A stretch of 64,000 bases of DNA, taken from the NCBI GenBank assembly GCA_041916775.1, contig JAYRYZ010000002.1, forward strand, positions 62,001-126,000, in the 5' to 3' direction. This document shows positions 1-9,437 of the stretch, piece by piece. The translations under genes were made by a program, and so were the position numbers. How positions within the stretch are numbered: position 1 is the first letter of the stretch; every line of letters starts with the position of its first letter. This DNA is from UBA2357 sp041916775 (lineage in GTDB: Bacteria; Pseudomonadota; Gammaproteobacteria; Burkholderiales; Rhodocyclaceae). Under the pieces are notes generated by a model, which saw only the letters and a program-made list of their open reading frames with translations, had not been told where the DNA came from and searched no databases.

Positions 1-1
1 G

Positions 2-631
2 GATAACTGCTTCTGCACGCCGGCCTTGCAGTTGCCCCTGAAGCTCGGCGCCGATGTCGTGGTGCATTCCGCCACCAAGTACCTAGACGGCCAGGGGCGG
101 GTGCTCGGCGGTGCGGTGGTGGGGCCCAAGGTCGTCATGGACGAGGTGTTCCGCTTCCTGCGTACCGCGGGGCCGTGCATCTCGCCGTTCAACGCCTGGG
201 TGATCCTGAAGGGCCTTGAGACCTTGCGCATCCGCATGGAGGCGCAGTCGGCAAGCGCCCTGCAACTCGCGCAATGGCTTGAGGCGCAGCCTGGCGTGGC
301 GCGGGTGTTCTACCCGGGCCTGGCTTCGCATCCGCAGCATGCGCTGGCGATGCGCCAGCAGCGCAGCGGCGCCGCGATCGTCAGCTTCGAGGTCAAGGGT
401 GGCCGTGCCGAAGCCTGGCGCGTCATCGACGCGACGCGCATGCTGTCGATCACTGCCAACCTCGGCGACACGCGCACCACGATCACCCATCCGGCGTCGA
501 CCACCCACGGTAGGGTGTCGCCCGAGGCGCGTGCCGCCGCCGGCATCGGCGAAGGGCTGATCCGGATCGCGGTCGGGCTGGAGGCGGTGGAGGACATCCG
601 GGCCGATCTGGCGCGCGGACTCGCGGGCTGA
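2..631 (+). CDS. metZ: O-succinylhomoserine sulfhydrylase, 3' part
   Basis: The 5' end of this gene lies outside the window. It is a PLP-dependent enzyme of the Cys/Met metabolism family that makes homocysteine from O-succinylhomoserine and sulfide in methionine synthesis. The reading frame is open from base 2 and reads DNCFCTPALQ. It is followed by the family's PLP-lysine motif HSATKYLDGQGR, where the lysine of SATKY forms the Schiff base. The C-terminal part keeps the ITHPASTTH motif typical of these lyases and sulfhydrylases. The ending GLIRIAVGLEAVEDIRADL is the usual family C-terminus. MetZ is favoured over MetB or MetC from the VDNCFCTPALQ-type sequence; a cystathionine gamma-synthase is the main alternative. 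The gene is convergent with lpxH, leaving 24 bases between stop codons and no obvious terminator. Confidence 0.88.
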   Translation, partial: DNCFCTPALQLPLKLGADVVVHSATKYLDGQGRVLGGAVVGPKVVMDEVFRFLRTAGPCISPFNAWVILKGLETLRIRMEAQSASALQLAQWLEAQPGVARVFYPGLASHPQHALAMRQQRSGAAIVSFEVKGGRAEAWRVIDATRMLSITANLGDTRTTITHPASTTHGRVSPEARAAAGIGEGLIRIAVGLEAVEDIRADLARGLAG

Positions 632-655
632 GTCCTTGCGCTGTATCTCGGCGTG

Positions 656-1393
656 CTAGCTGGGCTGAATGCGCAGCCGGTGCGCTGAGAGTGCCCGGCC
701 ATCCCATTCGAGGTAGGGCGCGCTGTCGTCCCAGTCGGAGAGCACCCACCGCTCGCAGTCGTGGCCGTCGAGCGGGTGCAGGTGGCGGGCGGGGCGGTGT
801 GTGTGGCCGTGGATCAGCGTGGGGTGGTCGTGGGTGCGCAGCAGCGCTTCCACCGCGCCGATGTTCACATCCATGATCTCGGCGCGCTTGGTTTCCTTGG
901 CGGCCATGCTCTGCTGTCGCAACTGCGCGATGAAGGCCTTGCGCTCGGCGAGCGGTCGGGCGAGAAAGCCGGCAAGCCAGGCCGGGTCGCGCACCTGCTT
1001 GCGGTAGGCTTGGTAGGCCAAGTCGTCGGTGCACAGCGCATCGCCATGGCTCAACACGAAGCGACGTCCGTCGAGCATCACCTCGGCGGGATCGCCCATG
1101 AGCTGCATGCCCGCGGCGGCGGCGAAGGCCGGGCCGACGAGGAAGTCGCGGTTGCCGGCGAGGAAATGCACCACCACGCCGGTCGCTGCGAGCCCGGCGA
1201 AGGCGTCGCTGACGATACGGGCGATCGGCGCGTCACGGTCGTCGTCACCCGCCCAGTACTCGAAGAGGTCGCCCAGCACATACAGCGCCTCCGCCTTGCG
1301 CGCCGGCCCGGCCACGAAGGCCTGGAAGGCGCGCAGGGTGGCAGGAGCGTCCTCGCTGAGATGCAGGTCGGAGATGAAGAGCGCGCGCGTCAT
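656..1393 (-). CDS. lpxH: UDP-2,3-diacylglucosamine diphosphatase LpxH
   Basis: This 245-residue metallophosphoesterase hydrolyses UDP-2,3-diacylglucosamine to lipid X and UMP, the fourth step of lipid A synthesis at the inner membrane. All calcineurin-like metal motifs are visible: D9-x-H11 (ISDLHL), G41-D42 (GDLFEYW), GNRD at 80-83, H116-G-D (SHGD) and GHTH at 195-198. The LFEYWAGDD segment after the second motif is characteristic of LpxH rather than of other phosphoesterases. The length matches the family (about 240). The stop codon lies close to the convergent metZ stop. Upstream on the same strand lie ppiB and ppiA, and the 22-base gap to ppiB suggests co-transcription as ppiA-ppiB-lpxH. 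Confidence 0.95.
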   Translation of the reverse strand: MTRALFISDLHLSEDAPATLRAFQAFVAGPARKAEALYVLGDLFEYWAGDDDRDAPIARIVSDAFAGLAATGVVVHFLAGNRDFLVGPAFAAAAGMQLMGDPAEVMLDGRRFVLSHGDALCTDDLAYQAYRKQVRDPAWLAGFLARPLAERKAFIAQLRQQSMAAKETKRAEIMDVNIGAVEALLRTHDHPTLIHGHTHRPARHLHPLDGHDCERWVLSDWDDSAPYLEWDGRALSAHRLRIQPS

Positions 1394-1415
1394 GTGCTGC
1401 GACCGAGTTGCGGGC

Positions 1416-1910
1416 TCAGACCACCGTGGCGCTCTCGATCACGACGTCCTCCTGCGGGACGTCCTGGTGGAAGCCCTTGGAGCCGGTCTTGACCGAGCGG
1501 ATCTTGTTCACCACGTCCATGCCCTCGGACACCTTGCCGAACACGCAGTAACCCCAGCCCTGCACGTCTTGCGAACGGAAGTTGAGGAAGTCGTTGTTGG
1601 CGACGTTGATGAAGAACTGGGCGGTGGCCGAGTGCGGATCCTGGGTGCGGGCCATCGCGATCGTGCCGGCCTCGTTCTTGAGCCCGTTATTGGCCTCGTT
1701 CTTGATCGGCGCCTGCGTGGGCTTCTGCTTCATGCCCGGCTCGAAGCCGCCGCCCTGGATCATGAAGCCGTCGATCACGCGGTGGAACACGGTGTTGTCG
1801 TAGTGACCGGCCTCGACATAGGCGAGGAAGTTGCGCACGGTCTCGGGTGCCTTGTCGGCATCCAGTTCGATCACGATTGCGCCATGGTTGGTTTGCAGCT
1901 TGACGGCCAT
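1416..1910 (-). CDS. ppiB: cytoplasmic peptidyl-prolyl isomerase (cyclophilin B type)
   Basis: This 164-residue cyclophilin catalyses cis-trans isomerisation of Xaa-Pro bonds. It has no signal peptide and starts directly at the first beta strand, so it is cytoplasmic. Active-site signatures are clear: F42-H43-R44 in VFHRVIDGFM, QGGG at 52-55, R88 in AMARTQDP and QFFINV near 98-103. It ends in a short VIESATVV tail. It is a close paralogue of the neighbouring ppiA product, sharing the FHRVI, AMARTQDPHSATAQFFINV and GWGY segments almost unchanged. The two genes are 21 bases apart on the same strand and probably arose by tandem duplication, with export gained or lost in one copy. Confidence 0.95.
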   Translation of the reverse strand: MAVKLQTNHGAIVIELDADKAPETVRNFLAYVEAGHYDNTVFHRVIDGFMIQGGGFEPGMKQKPTQAPIKNEANNGLKNEAGTIAMARTQDPHSATAQFFINVANNDFLNFRSQDVQGWGYCVFGKVSEGMDVVNKIRSVKTGSKGFHQDVPQEDVVIESATVV

Positions 1911-1931
1911 TGTGGCTCTCCGGGTTGGGGG

Positions 1932-2498
1932 TTACTTGACTTCGACGACGCGGGCGGACTCGATGATCACCGGCGTCAGCGGAACGTTCTGGTAGGGGCC
2001 GACGTTACCGGTCGGGGTCGCGACGATCTTGTCGATGACCTCCATGCCGCTCGTCACCTTGCCGAACACCGCATAGCCCCAGCCGCGCACGTCGGGCGAT
2101 CGGTGGTCGAGGAAGGCGTTGTCGGCGACGTTGATGAAAAACTGCGCCGTGGCCGAGTGCGGGTCCTGGGTGCGTGCCATCGCGATCGTGCCGATGGTGT
2201 TCTTCAGCCCGTTCTGGGCTTCGTTCTGGATCGGGGCGTCGGTGGGCTTCTGCGTCATCTTCTCGTCGAAGCCGCCGCCCTGGGCCATGAAGCCGGGGAT
2301 GACGCGGTGGAAGATGGTGCCGGCGTAGAAGCCCTTGTTCACATAGGCGAGGAAGTTCTCGACCGTCTTGGGCGCCTTGTCCTGATAGAGCTCGATGACG
2401 ACGCGGCCCTGGTTGGTGTTGAGCTCCACGCTGGGGTTGGCGGCGAAGGCGCTGCCGGTGGCGCACAGCATCGCGAGAGTCGTGAGAGTGAATCGCAT
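1932..2498 (-). CDS. ppiA: periplasmic peptidyl-prolyl isomerase (cyclophilin A type)
   Basis: This 188-residue cyclophilin begins with a signal peptide (MRFTLTTLAMLCATGSAFA, with probable cleavage near residue 19-20), so it acts on proteins folding in the periplasm. The catalytic core follows with FHRVI at 63-67, QGGG, AMARTQDPHSATAQFF and GWGYAVFGKV. It is first in a same-strand run ppiA-ppiB-lpxH, and divergent from cysS across about 215 bases. The only clear difference from the ppiB paralogue is the exported N-terminus and a longer loop (VATPTGNVGPYQNVP) near the C-terminus. Confidence 0.94.
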   Translation of the reverse strand: MRFTLTTLAMLCATGSAFAANPSVELNTNQGRVVIELYQDKAPKTVENFLAYVNKGFYAGTIFHRVIPGFMAQGGGFDEKMTQKPTDAPIQNEAQNGLKNTIGTIAMARTQDPHSATAQFFINVADNAFLDHRSPDVRGWGYAVFGKVTSGMEVIDKIVATPTGNVGPYQNVPLTPVIIESARVVEVK

Positions 2499-2714
2499 CG
2501 GGTGGTCTTCCTGGAAAGCAGCGCTGGACGGGGCCAGGCCTTTTGCGGGATCCGGGCGGCGGGCCGGGGGCCGGTGCCGCCTGTGCTATGATCGCGAGCC
2601 TCCGGACGCTGGGCCGCGCATCGAAATGGTCCCGCAGTCTACCAACACGTTTCCAACACGTCGACCGGCACAGCGCGCGTGTCGGCGGCGACAGCCTTCA
2701 TTACCGCATCGATC

Positions 2715-4097
2715 ATGCTCACTATCCACAACACCCTCAACCGTCGCAAGGAAGTCTTCGTCCCGATCGAGCCGGGCAAGGTCAGGATGTACGTCTGCGG
2801 CATGACGGTCTACGACTTCTGCCACCTCGGCCATGCGCGCGTGATGGTGGTGTTCGACATGGTCGCGCGCTGGCTGCGCGCGAGCGGTTTCGAGGTGACC
2901 TATGTGCGCAACATCACCGATATCGACGACAAGATCATCCGCCGTGCGCAGGAGAACGGCGAAAGCATCCGCGCGCTGACCGACCGCTTCATTGCCGCGA
3001 TGCACGAGGATGCGGACGCGCTCGGCGTGCTGCGCCCCGATCACGAGCCGCGCGCCACCGAGTACGTCGCGAGCATGCAGGGCATCATCTCGCGCCTCAC
3101 CGAGAAGGGACTTGCCTATGTTGCCGACAACCGCGACGTGTGCTTCTCGGTGCGCAGCTTCCCCGGTTACGGCAAGCTCTCCGGCAAGTCGCTGGACGAA
3201 CTGCGCGCCGGTGAGCGGGTGGAAGTCGCAAGCGACAAGCGCGACCCGCTCGACTTCGTGCTGTGGAAGCATGCGCGCAGCGAGGAGCCGCAGGAGGTGA
3301 AGTGGCAGTCGCCGTGGGGCGAGGGCCGACCCGGCTGGCACATCGAGTGCTCGGCGATGAGCTCCGATCTGCTCGGCAATCACTTCGACATCCATGGCGG
3401 CGGGCAGGATCTGCAGTTCCCCCACCACGAGAACGAGATCGCCCAGTCCGAGGGTGCGCACGGTCACGCCTTCGTGAACACCTGGATGCACAACGGCTTC
3501 GTGAGGGTGGATGACGAGAAGATGTCGAAGTCGCTCGGCAACTTCTTCACCATCCGCGACGTGCTGAAGCAGTTCGACCCCGAGGTGGTGCGCTTCTTCA
3601 TCCTGCGCGCCCATTACCGCAGCGCGCTCAATTATTCGGATGCCCACCTGCAGGACGCGAAGAGCGCGCTCACCCGCCTCTACACCGCGCTGCGCAACGC
3701 ACCGTCGAGTGCCGAGGTGGACTGGAGCGAGACCCACGCGCAACGCTTCAAGGCGGCAATGGACGACGACTTCAACACCGCCGAGGCGGTGGCGGTGCTG
3801 TTCGAGCTCGCCAACGAGGTCAACCGCGGCACCACGCCTGCACTCGCCGGCCAGCTGCGCGCGCTTGGCGGGGTGCTCGGCCTGCTGGGTCGGGATACCG
3901 ACGCCTTCCTCAAGGCAGGCGTCGGCGACACAGCCCAAGGGCTGGACGAAGCCACGATCGAAGCCCGCATCCTGGAGCGCGCCGCCGCCAAGAAGGCACG
4001 CGATTTCGCCACCGCCGACCGCATCCGTGCCGAGCTTCTCGCGGCCGGGGTGGTGCTCGAGGACGGAGCAGGCGGGACCACCTGGCGTCGTGCCTGA
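2715..4097 (+). CDS. cysS: cysteinyl-tRNA synthetase
   Basis: This 460-residue class I aminoacyl-tRNA synthetase charges tRNA-Cys in the cytoplasm. The start is placed at MLTIHNTLNRRKE, the normal family N-terminus and length; an in-frame GTG 36 bases upstream is not needed. Zinc ligands are visible: C28 in YVCGMTVYD, C212 in HIECSAM, and H237 with E241 region in LQFPHHENE. The HIGH-type motif is HLGH at 37-40. The KMSKS loop is at 269-273 (DEKMSKSLGN). The C-terminal DALR-like anticodon region ends in RAELLAAGVVLEDGAGGTTWRRA. The gene is monocistronic-looking, with a divergent ppiA upstream and 135 bases to the next gene. Confidence 0.97.
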   Translation: MLTIHNTLNRRKEVFVPIEPGKVRMYVCGMTVYDFCHLGHARVMVVFDMVARWLRASGFEVTYVRNITDIDDKIIRRAQENGESIRALTDRFIAAMHEDADALGVLRPDHEPRATEYVASMQGIISRLTEKGLAYVADNRDVCFSVRSFPGYGKLSGKSLDELRAGERVEVASDKRDPLDFVLWKHARSEEPQEVKWQSPWGEGRPGWHIECSAMSSDLLGNHFDIHGGGQDLQFPHHENEIAQSEGAHGHAFVNTWMHNGFVRVDDEKMSKSLGNFFTIRDVLKQFDPEVVRFFILRAHYRSALNYSDAHLQDAKSALTRLYTALRNAPSSAEVDWSETHAQRFKAAMDDDFNTAEAVAVLFELANEVNRGTTPALAGQLRALGGVLGLLGRDTDAFLKAGVGDTAQGLDEATIEARILERAAAKKARDFATADRIRAELLAAGVVLEDGAGGTTWRRA

Positions 4098-4232
4098 GCC
4101 ATGCATTCGGATGATACGGGCCGCATCCGGCAATTGCCGCTTCGCGACCGCGACCCTCTGATACATAATTTGACCAACTTCCCGATAAGAACGGTTTGAC
4201 CACATGCCGCGATTGCGGCGCGGAGCGAGTAC

Positions 4233-5165
4233 ATGTCTACACAGAAGTATCGTCTGGTCACCCGCAGCGATTTCGACGGATTGGTCTGCGCGGTGTTGCT
4301 CAACGAGCTGGAGATGATCGACGACATTAAGTTCGTCCATCCCAAGGACATGCAGGACGGCAAGATCGAGATCACCGACCGCGACATCACGACCAACCTG
4401 CCCTATGTGCCGGGTGCGTATCTGGTCTTCGATCACCACCTGTCCGAGACCTTGCGCAACAGTGGCGAGCGCAGCAACCATGTCATCGACCCGAACATGC
4501 CCTCGGCGGCGCGGGTGGTGTACAACTACTTCGGTGGTGGCACGCGCTTTCCGGCGCGCTTCGACGACATGATGGCGGCGGTGGACAAGGGCGATGCGGC
4601 GCAGTTTTCGCGTGAGGAGATCCTCGACCCCGCCGGCTGGGTGTTGCTGAACTACCTGATGGATGCGCGCACCGGCCTCGGGCGCTTCCGCGAGTTCCGC
4701 ATCAGCAATTATCAGCTCATGATGGATCTCATCAAGTACTGCCACAACCATGGCATCGACGAGATCCTTGCGCTGCCGGATGTACGCGAGCGGGTCGAGC
4801 TGTACTTCGAGCATTCGGCCAAGGCCAAGGCGCAGATCCAGCGCTGCGCGAAGGTGCACGGCAACCTGGTGGTGCTGGATCTGCGCAACGAGGAGACGAT
4901 CTGGGCCACCAACCGCTTCACGATCTACGCGATGTTCCCCGAGTGCAACATCTCCATTCACGTGATGTGGGGTGTGCAGAAGCAGAACACCGTGTTCGCG
5001 ACCGGCAAGTCCATCCTCGACCGTTCCTCGCGCACGAACGTCGGCGAGCTGATGCTGGCCTACGGTGGCGGCGGCCACAATGCGGCAGGCACCTGCCAGG
5101 TGGCGAACGAGGAGGCCGAGGCCAAGCTCGCCGAACTGATCGCGCGCATCAACGCGGACGGTTGA
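4233..5165 (+). CDS. DHH family phosphoesterase
   Basis: This 310-residue protein belongs to the DHH/DHHA1 phosphoesterase superfamily, whose members hydrolyse phosphoester or phosphoanhydride bonds (RecJ, exopolyphosphatase, cyclic-di-nucleotide and nano-RNA hydrolases). Motif I is the aspartate pair D13-F-D15 (RSDFDGLV). The signature D67-H68-H69 lies in LVFDHHLSET. The C-terminal DHHA1 glycine motif is AYGGGGHNAAGT. No RecJ OB domain, CBS domain or membrane segment is present, so it is a stand-alone two-domain enzyme. The substrate cannot be told from sequence. It ends at a strong bidirectional terminator shared with dnaJ. Confidence 0.82.
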   Translation: MSTQKYRLVTRSDFDGLVCAVLLNELEMIDDIKFVHPKDMQDGKIEITDRDITTNLPYVPGAYLVFDHHLSETLRNSGERSNHVIDPNMPSAARVVYNYFGGGTRFPARFDDMMAAVDKGDAAQFSREEILDPAGWVLLNYLMDARTGLGRFREFRISNYQLMMDLIKYCHNHGIDEILALPDVRERVELYFEHSAKAKAQIQRCAKVHGNLVVLDLRNEETIWATNRFTIYAMFPECNISIHVMWGVQKQNTVFATGKSILDRSSRTNVGELMLAYGGGGHNAAGTCQVANEEAEAKLAELIARINADG

Positions 5166-5189
5166 GTGCGGTAACACGGTGCAGCAAAG

Positions 5190-5218
5190 AAAAAAGGGGC
5201 TCGTGGGCCCCTTTTTTT
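5190..5218. terminator. bidirectional intrinsic terminator
   Basis: An A-run followed by AGGGGC, a six-base loop, GCCCCT and a run of seven T forms a hairpin with T-tracts on both strands. It lies between the convergent stops of the DHH phosphoesterase gene (5165) and dnaJ (5235), so it probably ends both transcripts. It is the clearest intrinsic terminator in the window. Confidence 0.92.
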
Positions 5219-5234
5219 ATGGTGTTGCTGACGC

Positions 5235-6359
5235 TCAGCTCGAGAAGAAATCCTTCACCTTGTCCATCCAGCTCTTGGCCTTGGGGTTGTGGCGGTCGAC
5301 ATCGCCGCTCGAGACCTCCTCGAACTCGCGCAAGAGCTCTTTCTGGCGCTCGGTGAGCCGCACTGGAGTCTCCACCACCACATGGCACATCAGGTCGCCC
5401 TGGGCATGGCTGCGCACGTTGCGGATGCCCTTGCCGCGCAGGCGGAAGGCGCGTCCGCTCTGGGTCTCGGGCGGGATCTTGAGGCGCGCCATGCCGTCCA
5501 GCGTGGGGATCTCGATCTCGCCGCCCAGCGCCGCGGTGGTGAAGCTGATCGGCATCTCGCAGTGCAGGTCGTCGCCGTCGCGCTGGAACACCGGGTGCTG
5601 GCGGATGTGGATCTCGACGTAGAGATCACCCGACGGGCCGCCATTCACCCCCGGCTCGCCGTGGCCGGCGTGGCGCAGGCGCATGCCTTCGTCGATGCCG
5701 GCGGGGATCTTCACCTCCAGCGTCTTGTGGCCCTTCACCCGGCCCGCGCCGCGGCAGGTGGTGCAGGGGTCGGGGATCACCCGGCCGGTGCCGTGGCACT
5801 TGGGGCAGGTCTGCTGGATCGAGAAGAAGCCCTGCTGCACCCGTACCTGGCCCGCGCCGTTGCATGTGGTGCAGGTCTGCGGCTGGGTGCCGGGTTTGGC
5901 GCCCGTGCCGTGGCAGGTGCCGCACTCTTCCACGGTGGGGATGCGGATGGTTTTCTCGGAGCCGCGCGCCGCCTCCTCGAGCGAGATCTCGAGGTTGTAG
6001 CGCAGGTCCGCACCGCGGTAGACGTTGGAGCGGCCGCCGCCAGCACGCCCACCGAAAATGTCGCCGAAGATGTCGGAGAAGGCATCGGCGAAGCCGTCGA
6101 AACCCTGCTGGCCGCCGCGAGCGCCCATGGACGGGTCGACGCCGGCGTGGCCATAGCGGTCGTAGGCGGCCTTCTTGTCCGCATCGGAGAGCACCTCGTA
6201 GGCCTCGGAGAGTTCCTTGAACTTCTCTTCCGCCGCCTTGTTGTCCGGGTTGCGGTCCGGATGGTGCTTCATCGCGAGCTTGCGATAGGCCTTCTTGATC
6301 TCGTCCGCCGAGGCGTCGCGATTGACGCCCAGCACTTCGTAGTAATCGCGTTTAGACAT
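5235..6359 (-). CDS. dnaJ: chaperone DnaJ (Hsp40)
   Basis: This 374-residue co-chaperone stimulates DnaK ATPase activity and delivers unfolded clients. Domains in order are a J domain at about 5-70 with the HPD motif H33-P34-D35, a Gly/Phe-rich linker with DIFGDIFGG, and four zinc-binding repeats (CGTCHGTG, CTTCNGAG, CPKCHGTG, CTTCRGAG). The C-terminal substrate-binding and dimerisation region ends in MDKVKDFFSS. It is a full-length type I DnaJ. It lies 202 bases downstream of dnaK on the same strand. No convincing heat-shock promoter is visible in that gap, so expression probably depends at least partly on read-through from dnaK. Confidence 0.97.
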   Translation of the reverse strand: MSKRDYYEVLGVNRDASADEIKKAYRKLAMKHHPDRNPDNKAAEEKFKELSEAYEVLSDADKKAAYDRYGHAGVDPSMGARGGQQGFDGFADAFSDIFGDIFGGRAGGGRSNVYRGADLRYNLEISLEEAARGSEKTIRIPTVEECGTCHGTGAKPGTQPQTCTTCNGAGQVRVQQGFFSIQQTCPKCHGTGRVIPDPCTTCRGAGRVKGHKTLEVKIPAGIDEGMRLRHAGHGEPGVNGGPSGDLYVEIHIRQHPVFQRDGDDLHCEMPISFTTAALGGEIEIPTLDGMARLKIPPETQSGRAFRLRGKGIRNVRSHAQGDLMCHVVVETPVRLTERQKELLREFEEVSSGDVDRHNPKAKSWMDKVKDFFSS

Positions 6360-6561
6360 GTTATGAATCCAATGCGGGGTACGGTCGTGAACGGATGAAG
6401 GTCGGGACCCGCGAGCGCGCGGTGTACCCGACCTGTTGGTTCAAGCGGCCGACCGACAGGCGGGCGGGGGCCGGCACGGCGTGGCGGCATGATACTGGGC
6501 TGTCGCACCCGAAACCATGCCGGCACGCTTGAATTTCGCCCGCACCCGCGTCCGCCGGTGG

Positions 6562-8508
<1,947 letters not shown>

Positions 8509-8578
8509 GTTCAATGTCCTTGAGATGTCGTATTCGTAGTCGGTTTGGCGCGCCACCGGGCGTGCCGCTCTGGTGTTC

Positions 8579-8607
8579 AATATGGGGTGGAAGCCCGCGT
8601 TTTCAAG
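8579..8607 (-). promoter_or_regulatory. sigma-32 heat-shock promoter of dnaK
   Basis: On the minus strand the sequence reads CTTGAAA, 13 bases, then CCCCATATT. This is an essentially perfect match to the sigma-32 (RpoH) consensus CTTGAAA-N13/14-CCCCATNT. It ends 70 bases before the dnaK ATG at 8508. No CIRCE (HrcA) inverted repeat is visible nearby. Confidence 0.88.
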
Positions 8608-8628
8608 CGGGTTTCCGGGGTGCGTGGA

Positions 8629-9231
8629 TCAACCGTTCTGTGCCTTCGAAACGACCACCAGCGCGGGGCGCAGCACGCGGTCGTGGAGGGTGTAGCCTTT
8701 TTGCAGCACGTTGATCACGGTGTTCGGCTCGGCATCGGCAGGCACCGCGCTGATCGCCTGGTGCCGGTTGGGGTCGAACTTGCCGTTGAGCGGATCTTCC
8801 TGCGCAACGCCGGCGGCGTCGAAGGCGGAAGCGAGTTGCTTGAGCGTGAGCCCGACCCCTTCCTTGAGGCTCTCCAGCGTCTGGTTCTCGGTCGCGAGCG
8901 CGGCTTCCAGGCTGTCGCGCACCGGCAGCATCGCGGAGGCGAACTTCTCGGCGGCAAACTTCGACGCCTTGGTGATGTCTTCCTGCGCACGCCGGCGCAC
9001 GTTCTCGGTCTCGGCCTTGGCGCGCAGCCACGCGTCGTGGTGCTCGGCCGCCTTCAGCTCCGCCGCACGCAGGCTTTCTTCCAGGCTGGGCATCACGTCT
9101 GCAGTGGAGGTGGCATCCTCGGGGCCGGCAACGTCTTTCGTCGTGCTGGCAGCATCGGCTACGTCGGCAGCAGCGGCCTGCGCATCCGGTTGCTGTTCGC
9201 GCGGGTCGGCGGGGGGCGTGTTTTCCTGCAT
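8629..9231 (-). CDS. grpE: nucleotide exchange factor GrpE
   Basis: This 200-residue protein releases ADP from DnaK. The start is placed at MQENTPPADPREQQ, because upstream in-frame starts (9246, 9270) fall in or too near the heat-shock promoter at 9269-9296. The resulting length matches E. coli GrpE (197). An acidic, Ala-rich disordered N-terminus of about 60 residues precedes a long helix (SLEESLRAAELKAAEHHDAW through ENVRRRAQED). The C-terminal beta domain follows, with GVGLTLKQLASAF, NPNRHQAI-like FDPNRHQAIS and the ending GYTLHDRVLRPALVVVSK. It is the first gene of the minus-strand grpE-dnaK-dnaJ cluster. Confidence 0.95.
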   Translation of the reverse strand: MQENTPPADPREQQPDAQAAAADVADAASTTKDVAGPEDATSTADVMPSLEESLRAAELKAAEHHDAWLRAKAETENVRRRAQEDITKASKFAAEKFASAMLPVRDSLEAALATENQTLESLKEGVGLTLKQLASAFDAAGVAQEDPLNGKFDPNRHQAISAVPADAEPNTVINVLQKGYTLHDRVLRPALVVVSKAQNG

Positions 9232-9268
9232 GGGTCCAAGCTCCATCTGGTTTCGGTTTCGCGCCCTC

Positions 9269-9296
9269 ACTTGGGGGCGCGAAGCCGGATTTCAAG
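9269..9296 (-). promoter_or_regulatory. sigma-32-like promoter of grpE
   Basis: On the minus strand CTTGAAA is followed after 12 bases by CCCCCAAGT, resembling the RpoH -35 and -10 elements. The spacing and position (about 40 bases before the chosen grpE ATG) fit a heat-shock promoter. The -10 is weaker than that of dnaK because AAGT replaces ATNT. Confidence 0.68.
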
Positions 9297-9437
9297 CCCC
9301 CGCTCGCATGGCTTGTCGTTGTTTCACGAAATCGATGCGATGTCCGTGACGCATTGCACGCTTTTGCACACTTGGCCGCGACGATCATGCCAAAATGGCA
9401 GCCTGACTGGTTCGATCACGCATGCAGCGCACCCGCA

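Noticed and set aside
2586..5177. Long open frame (over 800 codons) antisense to cysS and the DHH gene
   Set aside because: It is rich in His, Arg, Val and Leu in a pattern produced by reading GC-rich genes backwards, has no domain signature, and lies entirely over two convincing genes.
6360..6561. Own sigma-32 promoter for dnaJ, from a CTTGAAC sequence in the gap
   Set aside because: No CCCCAT-like -10 lies 12-15 bases downstream, so the match is only half a promoter.
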